Positions 45,123-54,844 of a DNA stretch of 64,000 nucleotides are shown in pieces. Under the pieces are notes generated by a model, which saw only the letters and a program-made list of their open reading frames with translations, was not told the DNA's origin and did no database searches. Each line of letters opens with the position of its first letter. Position 1 is the first letter of the stretch. The stretch lies in assembly GCA_014360825.1 (NCBI GenBank), contig JACIWT010000001.1, positions 124,001 through 188,000 on the forward strand. The letters are read 5' to 3'. This DNA comes from Chloroflexota bacterium (lineage in GTDB: Bacteria; Chloroflexota; Anaerolineae; UBA2200; JACIWT01). The position numbers and the translations under genes were made by a program.

Positions 45123-47375
45123 ATGAGCAATCAATATGAACCCGCGGTGAATATCTCCGGCGAGCATCTACATCTGTCAGCCTTCGTGTTCGTCGCGGTG
45201 GTTTTCTTGGCATTGGTACTACTGATATGGCCGACCTCTTTTGGTTTGAGCGCTGCTACCGCCATGCAAATCAGCATTGACCCAGCAAACACGAGCGTCA
45301 ATGTCGGTGATGAGTTCGACCTGAACATCCGTATTGACGCCGGGGCAGAGGGTGTGGTGGCCACCGATGTTTACCTGAACTTCGATCCCGTTTTTCTAGA
45401 AGTGGTAGGGATCACCGACGGCACGCCACTGAGCGTCTTCACGAAGGTCTACAGCAATACTGTCGGCACCATCACCATCGGCGCGGGAACGCTCGGCGAT
45501 CCGGCATCCGGCACATTTGTGGTTGCTACGCTACGGATGCGGGCTAAGGCCGGGACGGGTGTGTCGCCAACCACCGTTGCCTTTTCGCTCACGGAGCCCC
45601 GTCGGACGGTGGTCAAAAACGCTGAAGACGTGAACATCCTGACGGCAGCCAACAACGGCCAGGTTGCCATCAGCGGCCCCACACCAGCTGGGCCCACTCC
45701 CACCACTACCTGCACTCCCACTCCAACAACGACCGTACCACCAGGGAAGCCAGCCCGTATCCTACTCCAGCCAGAAACGAGGAACGTTGCCGTTGGCGAC
45801 ACATTCGACTTCCAGATCCAGGTTCAGACTGGGGGCATCGGAGTGGTCGCCGTGGACGTGTATATGAATTTTGACCCGACGTATCTGGAGATCACTGGCA
45901 TAGACGATGGCACGCCGCTGAGTGTCTTCACCAAAGACTACAATAACACCGTCGGCACCATTACGATTGGCGCCGGGACCCTCGGCGATCCGGTCACAAC
46001 GGACTTCACTGTGGCCACGCTGCACCTCCGGGCTAAAGCCGGGACAGGTGGGGCGGCGACATGGGTGGTATTTTCGCTCGCTGAACCACGGAAGACAGTG
46101 GTGAAGGATGCTGGTGACGTGGACCGCCTGGGTGCGGCCACCGATGGCCAAGTCGTCATCAGTGGCCCTACGCCGACTGGCCCGACTCATACCCCAACGC
46201 GCACGGCCACAGCCACGGTTTCGCCGACGCATACCGTTACCCAGACGCCAACGCACACGGCCACCCCTACGGTTACGCAGACGCCACCTACCCCGCCGAC
46301 GGTGGTGGCTTTCCAATATGGCGTCAGTCCCAGTGCCGACTACGTGGGGGTGACGGATACAACTGTGGATTCCTATCCCCCCACATGGCGGTGTACAGAT
46401 ATCCGGCTGGTTGTGGATTACGCTCGCCAGAGGCGTCCGCTACTCAGGTTTGACATCAGTTCGATCCCTAGGGGCTCCTATGTCGTCTCCGCTACCCTCG
46501 AACTGGTGCAAAACGACCACATCAGAAATATGGATTGGTCCCTGGATGTAGCAGTATATCGGGTGCTCAAACCCTGGGACTGGGTTTACTGCCAAGTGTC
46601 GTGGAATCAAGCCAGGCCTGACCTGCCCTGGGAAGTACCTGGCTGCGACGGCCCTTCGGACCGGGCCAGCGTCCCCGAAGATGTCAAGACCCTTCAACCC
46701 CTGCCAGCACGCGAGAAGCGAGTCGTGGGGTGGTCGGTCACTAACATGGTGCGCGACTGGGTAGCCAACCCGGCCACGAACCAGGGGATGATCTTGATCG
46801 GGACCGGTAACACACAGGAGTTCGAGTTCGCTTCGTCGGATTACTATTACGGCGACTATGCCGAGCGGCGACCCAAACTGGTGGTGAGTTACTATGAGCC
46901 CACGCCGACGCCTACGGCCACCCTCAGCCCCACGCCCACTCGCACGAGCACGGCCACGCCCACGCCGACGAATACACCACCGCCCGGTGCAATTATGGGC
47001 ATGGTGTGGGAGGACCTGAACGGCAATGGGATCATGGACCCCGAGGAGGCCAACCGGGGATTGGCTGGCGCGATCATTCATCTCTGGAACAGCGCCAAGA
47101 CGCAAGAACTCCGCCCAGCCTACACCACCCAGTCCGATGGGCGTTTCGCTTTCGTGGATCTGGCACCAAGTAACTACGTGGTCACGGAGGACAACCCACC
47201 CGGCTATACCTCTACTACAAGTGATGAGGTGGGTGTGGTTGTCATCTCCGGTACGGCGACCACCGGGGTGAACTTTGGCAACTGGCGTGCGGGTACTACC
47301 CCAACGTTCACACCCACACCCTCACCGCGTTACCGTGTTCGCCTTCCCATCATGGTCAAGAGCATCTGGCGATAA
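45123..47375 (+). CDS. Secreted scaffold-like protein with two cohesins, DNRLRE and SdrD-like domains
   Basis: A 750-residue protein; ATG at 45123 after gagaggacgag. Signal/anchor helix about 18-45. Two cohesin-like domains at about 45-180 and 210-345, with LNFDPVFLEVVGI and MNFDPTYLEITGI, each followed by GTITIGAGTLGDP and PR(R/K)TVVK. A TPT linker, then DNRLRE (about 394-590: VAFQYGVSP, RFDISSIPRGS, WNQARPDLPWEVPG), another TPT linker, an SdrD-B-like domain (about 622-720: GMVWEDLNGNGIMDPEE), and a final linker ending in RYRVRLPIMVKSIWR. Cohesins bind dockerins; the only dockerin in the window is in the upstream gene, so this reads as a scaffold for that protein or for distant partners. Confidence 0.8.
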   Translation: MSNQYEPAVNISGEHLHLSAFVFVAVVFLALVLLIWPTSFGLSAATAMQISIDPANTSVNVGDEFDLNIRIDAGAEGVVATDVYLNFDPVFLEVVGITDGTPLSVFTKVYSNTVGTITIGAGTLGDPASGTFVVATLRMRAKAGTGVSPTTVAFSLTEPRRTVVKNAEDVNILTAANNGQVAISGPTPAGPTPTTTCTPTPTTTVPPGKPARILLQPETRNVAVGDTFDFQIQVQTGGIGVVAVDVYMNFDPTYLEITGIDDGTPLSVFTKDYNNTVGTITIGAGTLGDPVTTDFTVATLHLRAKAGTGGAATWVVFSLAEPRKTVVKDAGDVDRLGAATDGQVVISGPTPTGPTHTPTRTATATVSPTHTVTQTPTHTATPTVTQTPPTPPTVVAFQYGVSPSADYVGVTDTTVDSYPPTWRCTDIRLVVDYARQRRPLLRFDISSIPRGSYVVSATLELVQNDHIRNMDWSLDVAVYRVLKPWDWVYCQVSWNQARPDLPWEVPGCDGPSDRASVPEDVKTLQPLPAREKRVVGWSVTNMVRDWVANPATNQGMILIGTGNTQEFEFASSDYYYGDYAERRPKLVVSYYEPTPTPTATLSPTPTRTSTATPTPTNTPPPGAIMGMVWEDLNGNGIMDPEEANRGLAGAIIHLWNSAKTQELRPAYTTQSDGRFAFVDLAPSNYVVTEDNPPGYTSTTSDEVGVVVISGTATTGVNFGNWRAGTTPTFTPTPSPRYRVRLPIMVKSIWR

Positions 47376-47579
47376 CTCCACAACTCCGTCTGGGAAAGCG
47401 CCGTTGTGCAACATATCAACTGGCTTTGGCAGCGGTCACGGTGGGCGCTGGACTAAAGAAAGAATGTGTTTGGAGTAAGATGGGGAAGAAACCATACAAG
47501 TTTGTCTGGCGTCCTTTTCCCCTCCAACTCTACCTGTGCGCCGAGAACACGGTATTACCAAGAGAGCAGGGGTGAGTAT

Positions 47580-50372
47580 ATGCGCGTACATGACCTCAAT
47601 CATAAGATCTTCTGGATCATGTTGCTGTTCCTCGGTATTTGCCTGTTGCTTTGGCCCTCCTCTGATCGAGGAGCCCAGGCTTCCCCACCCCAGGCTCCTA
47701 TGCCGCAACCTACCTCTATTAGTTTCCAGTACGGGCTTTATCCCAATCCAGGTTACACGGGTGTGGGTGATACCTATATACGTTCTAATCGTTGGACCAA
47801 TGCTCATAATGAAGCGGTGCTCTGGGTGGGCGAGGATGTGATCAAATCCCGCTCCTTAATCCGATTCGAGTTGTCTCCTTATATTCCGACGAACGCAGTG
47901 GTCACATCGGCTACCTTGCATATGGTCGCGCACCTTTGTGAGCCAACGCCTTGTGCGCCACTGACCGTGGACGCTTTCCGCGTGCTGCGCCCGTGGGTGG
48001 TCACTGAAGTCACGTGGTCCTGGCCTGCCGTCAACCAGACTTGGGAGGTTAACGGCTGCGATGGTCCTACTGACCGCGAGATGACCACTAGCGGATGGGG
48101 TACGGTGTGTTGTAGTGGCGGAAACTATTTGGATATCCCGATCACTGCGCTTGTGCAGGAGTGGGTAACGCATCCAGCCACCAATTATGGTTTGATCCTC
48201 ATTCGACGGGCCCCTGCGACGGTGAGTTATAGCCTGCGCAGCAGCGAGACCGGCGCGGATGGTCCGCGCTTAGACGTTACGTATTATGTCCCTACTCCCA
48301 CGGTCACGCCCACACACACGCGCACTGCTACACCGACCCCCACCGCGACCAGCACGCCAAGCACTGGCGATGTGCGCGGGATGGTATGGAATGATGTGAA
48401 CGCAAATGGCATTTTGGACAACGGGGAGGTTGGGCTGGCGGGAGCCAAGCTGACCTTGACCGATGTCAGTGGGGTTCAAGTACCTGGCTATCCACCTGTG
48501 TGGACAGGCCCGGACGGCCAGTACGCTTTTATGGGCCTTTCGCAGGGCGTCTATAGACTGACCAGAGAGAACCCGCCCGGCTATACCTCTACTACTGTGG
48601 ATACTGTCGTATTCCCGCTGGCGGCTGGTTCAACGGTGGTCATCAACTTTGGCGCTTACACCGTGCCCACCATTACACCAACAGCGACCCAGACGGGCAC
48701 GCCTACGCGCACACTGACCCCGTCACCAACGAGCACCACCGGTCCATCGCCCACTGCTACCCGTACATCTACCCCTACGGCAACGGTGCCCACCACCCCG
48801 ACGCCTACCGCCACGACCCCGCCCGGGAAACCGGTGCGCATTGCGATAGATCCGGCCGCCACCACGCGCAGCGTGGGCGAAGAATTTGATTTGGCGATAC
48901 GGGTGGATGCGGGCACGACGGGCATTGTGGCTGCAGACGTCTACCTGGACTTCGACCCTGCCTATTTGGAAGTGGTGGGGATCACCGATGGCACGCCGCT
49001 CAGCGTACTCGTTAAGATGTACGATAACGCTGCCGGAACCATCAACATCGGCGCGGGAACACTCGGAAGCCCGGCCTCGGGGACATTTGTAATTGCTACG
49101 GTGCGAATGCGAGCCAAAGCGGCGACGGGAATATCCCCCACGGTGGTTGCTTTCTCGTTTGTGCCACCACGACAAACGGTCGTCAAAGATGAAGGCGATG
49201 TAGATCGCCTCGGCGGCTATACCAATGGCGAGGTGACTATCCTGGGCCCCACGCCTACATGGGAAGCCTCGCCGACGATGACAAACACGCCTGTTGCAAC
49301 TGGCACTCCAACTCATACACCCACCTACACGCCGGGTCCCTCACCGACACCCACCGCTACCCCACGCGGCACGTTCAACGACCCGGTGCCTGTGTACTGC
49401 GGTGGCGTCTATCGCGATACCAATGCCGGCCGACCGGGTGTCATAAGTCAATATAATTGCAAAGAGGGGTACGAGTTTGGTCCCGAGGTGGTGTATACGA
49501 TTACCATTGGCGACTGGGCACCGACGGTCACCATAGGAGCCGTGCTCACGGGGTTCACCGAGGCTCTGGATGTTTTCATTCTCGGCAGCGCGGACCCACA
49601 GGATTGCCTGGCCTGGGGGACTGAAGCAGTGGCCAACGTTACACCGGGCGTATACTACATTATTGTGGACGGACTCCTGCCGGAGTCTATAGGTAACTAC
49701 ACTCTATCTATTTACTGCTACCCGATGCCAGGATACACGCCGACCCCTACATCTACTCCAAGTCCCTCGCCCACTCACACCAGCGGCCCATCACCCACTG
49801 CCACACAGACCCATACCCCTGGTCCCTCTCCCACCGCTACCGCCACGCGGACACCCGGACCCAGTTACATCTACTTGCCGGTGATCAAAAAGGCGCCAAT
49901 TGAGATCCGCATCGATTGTGGCAGCACCGCGCCTTATGTGGACGTCCTGGGTGCTCGCTGGAGCGCAGATTACGCCTACGTTGACGGTGAACATTGGGTC
50001 GCTAGGATTCCCATTCCTGGCACGGATGATGACCCACTCTATCAGACTCAGAGGTTTTGGGAGTCCGCACAGCCCTTTGACGCCTACCGCATCCCGAACT
50101 TGCCTCCGGGCACGTATCGGGTGGAACTCCGGTTTGCAGAACTGTACTACAAGGCGATCGGATATCGGGTATTTGACGTCTATGTCGAGGGGAATTTGGT
50201 TGGAGACAATGTAGACCCCACTGCCTGGGGCATCTCTGCCACAGGTGAATTTTACGGTGCCTTCTCGATTGGCTGGGAGGGGTACATCGGCGATGGCACA
50301 CTGACTATCCGGTTTGACCCTCGGGCAGGTGCGCCTATCCTAAACGCTATCTATGTGGTCAAACTTGACTGA
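47580..50372 (+). CDS. Secreted multidomain protein: DNRLRE, SdrD-like, cohesin, PPC-like, malectin
   Basis: A 930-residue protein; ATG at 47580 after caggggtgag. Signal helix near 10-28. DNRLRE (about 52-240: FQYGLYPNPGYTGVGDTYI), TPT linker, SdrD-B-like (about 265-355: GMVWNDVNANGILDNGE), TPT linker, one cohesin-like domain (about 415-550: LDFDPAYLEVVGITDGTPLS), TPT linker, a pre-peptidase-C-like beta domain (about 605-715), and TPT linker with SYIYLPVIKK at about 762-770. A complete malectin-type carbohydrate-binding domain closes it (about 775-930: IDCGST, DDPLYQTQRF, YRVELRFAELYY, NAIYVVKL). Here the LP element is internal rather than terminal. Probable role: carbohydrate-binding scaffold on the cell surface. 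Confidence 0.8.
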   Translation: MRVHDLNHKIFWIMLLFLGICLLLWPSSDRGAQASPPQAPMPQPTSISFQYGLYPNPGYTGVGDTYIRSNRWTNAHNEAVLWVGEDVIKSRSLIRFELSPYIPTNAVVTSATLHMVAHLCEPTPCAPLTVDAFRVLRPWVVTEVTWSWPAVNQTWEVNGCDGPTDREMTTSGWGTVCCSGGNYLDIPITALVQEWVTHPATNYGLILIRRAPATVSYSLRSSETGADGPRLDVTYYVPTPTVTPTHTRTATPTPTATSTPSTGDVRGMVWNDVNANGILDNGEVGLAGAKLTLTDVSGVQVPGYPPVWTGPDGQYAFMGLSQGVYRLTRENPPGYTSTTVDTVVFPLAAGSTVVINFGAYTVPTITPTATQTGTPTRTLTPSPTSTTGPSPTATRTSTPTATVPTTPTPTATTPPGKPVRIAIDPAATTRSVGEEFDLAIRVDAGTTGIVAADVYLDFDPAYLEVVGITDGTPLSVLVKMYDNAAGTINIGAGTLGSPASGTFVIATVRMRAKAATGISPTVVAFSFVPPRQTVVKDEGDVDRLGGYTNGEVTILGPTPTWEASPTMTNTPVATGTPTHTPTYTPGPSPTPTATPRGTFNDPVPVYCGGVYRDTNAGRPGVISQYNCKEGYEFGPEVVYTITIGDWAPTVTIGAVLTGFTEALDVFILGSADPQDCLAWGTEAVANVTPGVYYIIVDGLLPESIGNYTLSIYCYPMPGYTPTPTSTPSPSPTHTSGPSPTATQTHTPGPSPTATATRTPGPSYIYLPVIKKAPIEIRIDCGSTAPYVDVLGARWSADYAYVDGEHWVARIPIPGTDDDPLYQTQRFWESAQPFDAYRIPNLPPGTYRVELRFAELYYKAIGYRVFDVYVEGNLVGDNVDPTAWGISATGEFYGAFSIGWEGYIGDGTLTIRFDPRAGAPILNAIYVVKLD

Positions 50373-50679
50373 GACGCGCCATTAAGTATTGCAGCGGGGG
50401 AGAATCGTTGATCCAAATAGGAGTCGGAGAGACGGTAGTATCTTGGAAACCATCCACAACGATTGGTCATCTTACTATGCATTCGCAGAGCTTACCCAAA
50501 TCAAGAGGCACAGCGGTCTGCCCTTCGCCGATGTGGTGTGCTCGGACTACATTGCCCAGTGTTCCTCCTGGCTCGGCGTAGCGATCCTTCTCAAAACGGT
50601 CCCCGTAGTCCTTTCGAGGAGAGGCGCCCGATCCTTTTGTGAATGAGTAACTGCAATCTGCCTATTTTGAAACTTATTT
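50373..50679. other. Intergenic stretch without convincing gene
   Basis: About 300 bases between two secreted-protein genes. One frame (50389-50646) is open for 85 codons from a TTG, but it has no Shine-Dalgarno, no recognisable motif and no family resemblance, so I treat it as noncoding or a decayed fragment. No transposon ends or strong terminator are visible. Confidence 0.4.
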
Positions 50680-50708
50680 TTGACAAATTTACGGTTTTGT
50701 GTTACATT
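50680..50708 (+). promoter_or_regulatory. Strong promoter of the 50839 gene
   Basis: TTGACA at 50680-50685, exactly 17 bases, then TACATT at 50703-50708. This is a perfect -35 with a good -10, in an AT-rich pocket, and it is the best sigma-70-type promoter in the window. Transcription would start about 120 bases before the TTG start codon, leaving a long leader. Confidence 0.75.
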
Positions 50709-50714
50709 TGTGTA

Positions 50715-50838
50715 ATTGTCAGATAGTTTGCGATCCATTACAGGAGATGCAGTTGCCTCCTGATCTCGGCGGTGCGAAACCGTGCCCATGGGGGTAGGAA
50801 TGTAACCCGGGGCAGACACTATTGCGTGGAGGTAACCT
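50715..50838 (+). other. Structured-looking 5' leader of the 50839 gene
   Basis: The leader contains CAGGAG (50741-50746) pairing with CTCCTG (50757-50762), then CGGT-GCGAA-ACCG (50770-50782), then a GGGT/ACCC pairing option around 50792-50808. GGAGG (50828-50832) lies 6 bases before the TTG start. Three stems in a row upstream of a single large secreted protein suggest cis-regulation, but I recognise no known riboswitch class and no terminator or sequestering stem is certain. Confidence 0.35.
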
Positions 50839-53800
50839 TTGCGTAACCCCTCCGGCTTGTCCAGAACAAGAACCGGCAGCCTCGCCCAGCTGATTTTCGC
50901 CCTGATATTTCTCATCGTGGTGGCTTTAGCCTTCCCCCAGTTGCTGCCCTCTGGGGTGGGCGCAACGGCAGATGTTACTCCCGAGGCCCAGATCGTCCCT
51001 CCTGGCTACGGGCCCCTGATGCCCCGTATTTTCGTCATGACCGACTGGTGGAACGGCGATTGGGGCAACCCTGACTACCTGTACGAATATGACGACTGGT
51101 TCGGGCACAATGTGGTGGTAGGGCACCCGGAGTGGGGGCCGGTGGGCGGCTGGTGGGTCTTTCGCTGGAATGAACTCAATCCCCAGAAGGGGGTGTACGA
51201 CTGGAGCCTCATTGACGATTACATCCGCACAGCCCAAAAGTACCAGACTGCCCCGTTTCCCAATGGCAGTACCATGCCCAAGCCGGTGGGCATCTCGGTG
51301 ATGGTCTATGAATTCGGTGACATGGGCACTTACTGGGGCGATTTATATATCCCCAAGTGGGTGATAGACGAGGCGGGGGGCTGGTCTGCAGTCGCAGATT
51401 GCTTTGACCCCGATGGCCCCACCGGGTCTTGCAAGCCTTTTTGCACACCCAATTTCCGCAACCCGACCTGGCGGTACTATTTTGATCAATTCGTTATGGC
51501 AATGGGGCAGCACCTCGATAACAACCCAGAATTCTTTAACTTGGCTTTCGTCATCATTTCCACTGGCATCAGCGGCGAGGGGTATCAAAGACTCAGTTTC
51601 GGCGGGTGTTCCTACGGGTCCAATGACGGTTTTTTTGACGAGTGGAGCAGCCACCTGATAGATGTTTATCACGCTGCCTTTCCCAACACGGTGGTTTTCA
51701 CGCAGCCCATCGTGCACGGCTTGCACGGGGCGGCGTCGCGTGCTGCTTCCCTCCCTGGGAACCGCATCGGGGTGAAGAGCAACGGCCTGGAGGTGGACCA
51801 CGGCGCGGCACAAATCCTCTGGGACGGGGTGCTCGTGGGTGGCATTACTGGCTTCGCTGATCTGTACCACGAACGAATCCCCATCGGTTACGAGCCGGCG
51901 CACGGGAATGATGTGGCAGGCTCCTACTGGTTCATGATGGATGCCCTCTCGCATCACCCGGACATGATGGACATCCAGTACATGAATTTGATCTACTCGG
52001 ATCAGGTCTCACGGGATACGGGGTTCCCCCTCCTCGATTTCGCCCGTGCCCACATGGGCCGTACGATCACCGATACCGAAGACGTGTGGATTGTCCTGCG
52101 AACCACTTCCAAGACCGATACCACTTGGACGGGGTACGATGGCAAGGTGGTCACCTACGGGCCACAGAAGACCGACTATACCTATTGGCTCTATCGTCCC
52201 GACGGCATCCCGCAGAACCAGACGGTAGCGCTCATCGGCTCGACGATGTCGGCCATCCCCTCTCCGGCCCGGCAGCACGCCTACGGAGCGCACAGTGTGC
52301 GTCGCACCAACCAGGCCACCAATGACATTTATATGTCCTTTGATATTGACAACCGCTGGCGTTACAGTGGGGCACGCCCGCGCTCGGCTGGAGGGGTAGC
52401 CAGTTACGATCTCACGCTCACTTTCTTGAATATGGGCAGCGACACTCTGTCGCTTCAATACACGGACATAAATGGAGTGGTGGTCAACCGCACTATCACC
52501 AAAGGCTCTGTGCTGGGTCCGGTCAACCAATGGGTGGACTACACCTGGCACCTGGAGGATGCTTATTTCAACAATGCTCTCCCGGGGAATACGGACTTTC
52601 GCATCTCCTGTAATGCCGACGGGGACGAATATATCCACCGCATTATCCTGCGCGCCTCGGGTATCCCTGGGCCCACGCCGGTGCCAACTAAGACCTACCC
52701 ACCCACTCGCACGCCGACTCGTACTACCACGCCGCCGACCTCCACGCCAACACGGACGAAGACCATTACCCCGGGTGGCCCAACGCCCACTCGCACTGCC
52801 GGGCCCACCGCGACGCCTACCCGCACCCTGTCGCCAACACCGCTGCCCCCAGGATATGTCAGCATCACCTTCCGCCAGGGTCTCACAGGCTATACTGGGG
52901 CCAGTGACACCCATTTAGTGAGGGAAGGCCCTACCCTCAACTACTGTCCGGTGGAATTGCTGCAGGTGGAGCAGACGGGGTCATACAAAGCGCTTTTCCG
53001 TTTCGACGTCTCTTCTATCCCTGCCGGGTCCCTCATCGCCGACGCCCGGCTGCGGCTGTATGCGGTGGGATGGAGTGGCTCGAACATCACCTTCGGCGCC
53101 CATTACATTACTCGCACGGTGGAGGTATGTCAGGCTACCTGGAATGAGGCGCGCCTCGGGGAGCCCTGGGGTGCGCCGGGGGCGAGCGATTACAACACCG
53201 ATATCCGGCAACAACCGGAGGCTACCGTCACGACCAATGACATCCGCCGCTGGTACGAGATAGACCTGACGCAAGTGGTTCGCGGTTGGGTGAGCGGTTC
53301 TTTGCCCAACAACGGGGTTCTCCTACAAGCGACAGGGGGGAGCACCTGGAGCAGTTTCTATTTTGCGAGTTCGGAGTATTCGAACGCTGATTTGCGGCCG
53401 CAGTTGGTGGTTACCTATCTCCCGCGGACGCCGACGCCCAGTCTTACTCCTATTTTCTCGCCGACACCGACTCGGACCAGCACGGTAACTCGCACTCCCA
53501 CCCGGACGAGGACTCCCACGGTGACGCCGACGCCATCGCTCACACTTACGCCCACCATCACGCCGACCGGGACACAGATACCGCCGACGCTCACGCGCAC
53601 ACCGACCATCACGCCGACACCCACCGGGCCCACGCGCACGGCGACCGCAACGACAACCCGGACCGCCTCACCCACGGCTACGCCAACGCGAACTATCTCG
53701 CCGACGGCTACCCCTACTGTGGCTGGGACGCCGGTCGACCGCATTGATCGGCTCACGTCGCGGGTCAACGTCCTGGAAGCGCTGTTACGACAGATTCTCG

Positions 53801-53856
53801 ACATCTTGACCCGGGCCAGTTCACTGCGAGGGTTGCTGAGGGCTCTACAAGAGTAG
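50839..53856 (+). CDS. Secreted TIM-barrel-like protein with DNRLRE, TPT linkers and C-terminal coiled coil
   Basis: A 1005-residue protein; the TTG start is supported by GGAGG 6 bases upstream. Signal helix about 14-36. Residues 60-480: a beta/alpha-barrel-like region ([41 protein letters not shown]) resembling glycoside-hydrolase-like (GH42/DUF4832 type) proteins and the 41884 protein. About 485-605: the shared FDIDN (501)/EYIH (597-600) module. TPT linker; DNRLRE (about 675-865); a very long TPT linker (about 865-962). Last 40 residues (966-1005): a heptad-repeat coiled coil starting [18 protein letters not shown]. The LP element of its neighbours is missing. Probably a polysaccharide-active enzyme that oligomerises by its tail. 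Confidence 0.75.
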   Translation: MRNPSGLSRTRTGSLAQLIFALIFLIVVALAFPQLLPSGVGATADVTPEAQIVPPGYGPLMPRIFVMTDWWNGDWGNPDYLYEYDDWFGHNVVVGHPEWGPVGGWWVFRWNELNPQKGVYDWSLIDDYIRTAQKYQTAPFPNGSTMPKPVGISVMVYEFGDMGTYWGDLYIPKWVIDEAGGWSAVADCFDPDGPTGSCKPFCTPNFRNPTWRYYFDQFVMAMGQHLDNNPEFFNLAFVIISTGISGEGYQRLSFGGCSYGSNDGFFDEWSSHLIDVYHAAFPNTVVFTQPIVHGLHGAASRAASLPGNRIGVKSNGLEVDHGAAQILWDGVLVGGITGFADLYHERIPIGYEPAHGNDVAGSYWFMMDALSHHPDMMDIQYMNLIYSDQVSRDTGFPLLDFARAHMGRTITDTEDVWIVLRTTSKTDTTWTGYDGKVVTYGPQKTDYTYWLYRPDGIPQNQTVALIGSTMSAIPSPARQHAYGAHSVRRTNQATNDIYMSFDIDNRWRYSGARPRSAGGVASYDLTLTFLNMGSDTLSLQYTDINGVVVNRTITKGSVLGPVNQWVDYTWHLEDAYFNNALPGNTDFRISCNADGDEYIHRIILRASGIPGPTPVPTKTYPPTRTPTRTTTPPTSTPTRTKTITPGGPTPTRTAGPTATPTRTLSPTPLPPGYVSITFRQGLTGYTGASDTHLVREGPTLNYCPVELLQVEQTGSYKALFRFDVSSIPAGSLIADARLRLYAVGWSGSNITFGAHYITRTVEVCQATWNEARLGEPWGAPGASDYNTDIRQQPEATVTTNDIRRWYEIDLTQVVRGWVSGSLPNNGVLLQATGGSTWSSFYFASSEYSNADLRPQLVVTYLPRTPTPSLTPIFSPTPTRTSTVTRTPTRTRTPTVTPTPSLTLTPTITPTGTQIPPTLTRTPTITPTPTGPTRTATATTTRTASPTATPTRTISPTATPTVAGTPVDRIDRLTSRVNVLEALLRQILDILTRASSLRGLLRALQE
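53430..53735 (+). repeat. Low-complexity TPT-encoding repeat
   Basis: About 300 bases of degenerate triplet-pair repeats (acg/acc/act with ccg/ccc and occasional cgc) encode the long Thr/Pro/Arg-rich linker before the coiled coil of the 50839 protein. Similar shorter tracts occur in eight other genes of the window. The antisense reading frames across it (Gly/Val-rich) are artefacts. Such tracts are prone to length change between strains. Confidence 0.8.
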
Positions 53857-53911
53857 GAGAAGAGGACCATATACCCCCGGTTCCGGATACGGGACGGGAG
53901 GAGGCATAGTA

Positions 53912-54778
53912 ATGAAACGCAGATCGGGTTGTGTATTGGTGATGACATTGCTGATTGGTGTAGGCATTGGACTCATCGTGGCCCAGACCCACCTTTTGCC
54001 GCCCCTGCTCCCGCAAATCACAAGCAAATCCTCCGCGCCCGTATATGCTCTCGATACATCGCGGACGTTGGAGAGCCGCTACGTCATTACTGCGCCTGTG
54101 CTGGACGGTAACTTGGCGGATTGGCCGACCGTGCCCTCCATCACGATGGATGCTGCCTCGTGCGATTACGTGGCGGGCACAATCGGCGGTGTGAACGATT
54201 GCTCGGCCTCGGTGCGCAGTGTGTGGGATGACACCAATGTCTACTTTGGCATTGATGTGACGGACGATGTGCTCAAGTCCGACGACCCCTCCTATATCTG
54301 GCGCGATGACTCGGTGGAAATCGGCCTGGACGGTGCCCGTGACCGCGTGTTCTGGAACCCAGACGACCACCAGTACGCAGTGGCCAGCGATGGGCGCACG
54401 TTCTACCTGGGCGCGCCCACGACCGAGTTGTCGGCGGCGGTGCAGGTGCGGTCCGGTGGCTACATTGTCGAGATGGCTGTCCCGCTCAATCGCCTGGTGC
54501 TCAGCGGGCAGGTGATCTCGGGCACAGTGTGTGGCTTCACTGTGGGACTCCGCGACGATGACGATAATGGCACCTGGGATGGCTATCTGGTTTGGGCAGG
54601 GACGACGACCTTTGGCATCGCGGAGAACTTCGGGGAGTTGCGTTTTGTGGGTCAACCTCCGCCGGTATGTGACGTGCGGTTGGATCAGTTGGAGGCCCGG
54701 TTGGCCGACCTGGAGCGGAAGATCCAGCAGTTGCTCGATATCCTGAGCGAGTTCGGCAGTATTATCCCTCCGCGCTGA
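53912..54778 (+). CDS. Secreted CBM9-like protein with C-terminal coiled coil
   Basis: A 288-residue protein; ATG after gggaggagg. Signal helix about 8-28. Residues 60-245: a CBM9/DOMON-like carbohydrate-binding domain (APVLDGNLADWPTVP, VWDDTNVYFGIDVTDD, DDSVEIGLDG, GYIVEMAVPLNRL, VGLRDDDDNGTWDGY). A Cys-containing hinge precedes a 34-residue coiled coil (255-288) starting VRLDQLEARLADLERKIQ. That tail matches the one on the upstream protein position for position, so the two may pair. It is followed by a terminator. Confidence 0.8.
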   Translation: MKRRSGCVLVMTLLIGVGIGLIVAQTHLLPPLLPQITSKSSAPVYALDTSRTLESRYVITAPVLDGNLADWPTVPSITMDAASCDYVAGTIGGVNDCSASVRSVWDDTNVYFGIDVTDDVLKSDDPSYIWRDDSVEIGLDGARDRVFWNPDDHQYAVASDGRTFYLGAPTTELSAAVQVRSGGYIVEMAVPLNRLVLSGQVISGTVCGFTVGLRDDDDNGTWDGYLVWAGTTTFGIAENFGELRFVGQPPPVCDVRLDQLEARLADLERKIQQLLDILSEFGSIIPPR

Positions 54779-54793
54779 TCCCTACGAGATAAG

Positions 54794-54830
54794 AAAGCGG
54801 GAGCGTCTAAGCCCCCGCTTTTCATTTTTA
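54794..54830 (+). terminator. Rho-independent terminator between convergent genes
   Basis: AAAGCGGG (54794-54801) pairs with CCCGCTTT (54814-54821), with a 12-base loop, followed by TTCATTTTTA. It ends the long plus-strand series just after the CBM9-like gene. On the minus strand the stem is followed by a weaker TTTCTTAT, so it may work in both directions. Confidence 0.8.
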
Positions 54831-54844
54831 TGGAGCGGGCAGCC

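Noticed and set aside
50389-50646. 85-codon open frame as a small gene
   Set aside because: No Shine-Dalgarno, TTG start, no recognisable motif; kept only as a note in the intergenic entry.
50715-50838. c-di-GMP, cobalamin or TPP riboswitch
   Set aside because: The conserved core strings of these classes are absent; only generic stems are visible.
53430-53735. CRISPR or tandem repeat array
   Set aside because: The repetition is degenerate coding sequence for Thr/Pro without spacers of constant size.
53445-53948. Minus-strand Gly/Val-rich frames opposite TPT linkers
   Set aside because: They are the antisense of Thr/Pro repeat codons, have no start signals and lie inside real genes.
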